A DNA stretch of 6,297 nt, taken from an uncultured Alistipes sp. Its GTDB lineage: Bacteria > Bacteroidota > Bacteroidia > Bacteroidales > Rikenellaceae. Below the pieces are notes generated by a model, which worked only from the letters and a program-made list of their open reading frames with translations, was not told the DNA's origin and searched no databases. The first letter of the stretch is position 1; every line of letters begins with the position of its first letter. The DNA is taken from assembly GCA_900546005.1 (NCBI GenBank), contig URBJ01000113.1:1-6297 (forward strand). The letters are read 5' to 3'. The position numbers were made by a program, and so were the translations under genes. Shown here piece after piece: positions 6,118 through 6,297 of the stretch.

Positions 6118-6297
6118 TCAGATCCCGTTTTTCTTGCTAAAAATTTTTCTGTGTGGTGAAAAATGTAAAGGAGATGCGTGGGAACGATTCTTTTTTCTTA
6201 CCTTTATATCGCATTTATTCCTTTTGCCGGGCGCGGATACAATAACAAATTTGCGTCTGTCATCGGCGGAAACTATGTCGATGACATGGTTTATGCT
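6118..6297 (-). pseudogene. Aspartate kinase, N-terminal fragment, truncated or decayed (enters from right edge)
   Basis: Read on the minus strand from the window edge, the first 33 codons (6297-6199) give SINHVIDIVSADD, RRKFVIVSAPGKR and NKCDIKV. This matches the N-terminal aspartate-kinase pattern V-x-x-I-V-x-x-D-x-x-R-R-x-V-V-x-SAPGKR-x-x-x-x-KVTDLL, seen about 20 residues after the KFGGSS kinase motif, which would lie just outside the window. Aspartate kinase makes aspartyl-phosphate at the head of lysine, threonine and methionine synthesis. After DIKV the expected TDLLY is absent: the frame runs into a lysine-rich, unrelated tail and stops at TGA 6118-6120. An intact gene would need over 1 kb more, yet the metallophosphoesterase begins to overlap only 160 bases further on. 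The copy must therefore be a 5' remnant or a rearrangement breakpoint. Homology is strong; how it broke is inferred. Confidence 0.72.

Noticed and set aside
5950..6159. Plus-strand open frame of about 69 codons (TTG start) after the metallophosphoesterase
   Set aside because: The start is TTG, or a later ATG at 5980, without ribosome-binding or promoter signals. The translation resembles nothing I know. It overlaps the probable decay zone of the aspartate-kinase fragment. It could be real but I cannot support it.
6199..6206. TACCTTTA resembling a -7 promoter box
   Set aside because: It has one mismatch to TAnnTTTG and lies within the aspartate-kinase-like sequence on the opposite strand, with no credible plus-strand gene after it.
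6178..6297. Plus-strand frame from GTG 6178, preceded by AAAGGAG, open to the window edge
   Set aside because: It looked like a new gene with a Shine-Dalgarno, but it is the antisense of the aspartate-kinase fragment, which explains its codon-like composition. The GTG start and strong Shine-Dalgarno are also atypical for this phylum.

Overview
The window looks like ordinary chromosomal DNA from a Bacteroidales bacterium, most likely Alistipes or another Rikenellaceae. That placement is an inference. It rests on TAnnTTTG -7 promoter boxes (1313-1320, 4809-4816), start codons without Shine-Dalgarno sequences, a lipoprotein with an acidic run after its lipobox cysteine, a Bacteroidetes-type LeuS, and two domain families (DUF3089, calycin-like lipoproteins) common in gut Bacteroidetes. 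No database search was possible, so genus and family names come from recognised motifs.

Layout from left to right. (1) The 3' part of leuS (leucyl-tRNA synthetase) runs to 1256. (2) A tRNA-Ser(CGA) gene at 1331-1419 has its own promoter and a very strong intrinsic terminator. (3) An exported DUF3089 alpha/beta-hydrolase-like protein lies at 1513-2493. (4) A secreted glycerophosphodiester phosphodiesterase lies on the minus strand at 2580-3407, convergent with the hydrolase; a hairpin that can work in both directions separates them. (5) A 523-base intergenic stretch (3408-3930) has no convincing gene but holds an orphan terminator-like hairpin and a 12-base palindrome. (6) A two-domain lipoprotein (Ig-like plus calycin-like barrel) lies at 3931-4713 with its own terminator. 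(7) A secreted calcineurin-like metallophosphoesterase lies at 4839-5957 with a clear promoter. (8) A gene-poor tail follows. Its last ~100 bases, on the minus strand, encode an unmistakable piece of the N-terminal region of an aspartate kinase, which then loses its reading frame.

The four central protein genes all encode exported products, and three look like hydrolases: a possible esterase, a GDPD and a metallophosphoesterase. They do not form one operon, because strands change and terminators intervene. Their shared location in the cell envelope makes a loose role in salvaging phosphodiesters or lipid head groups possible but unproven. leuS and tRNA-Ser are housekeeping translation genes. 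The most notable signal is the broken aspartate-kinase 5' fragment at the right edge. I found no mobile element, CRISPR array, phage gene or defence system, and no evidence of a new multi-gene system.
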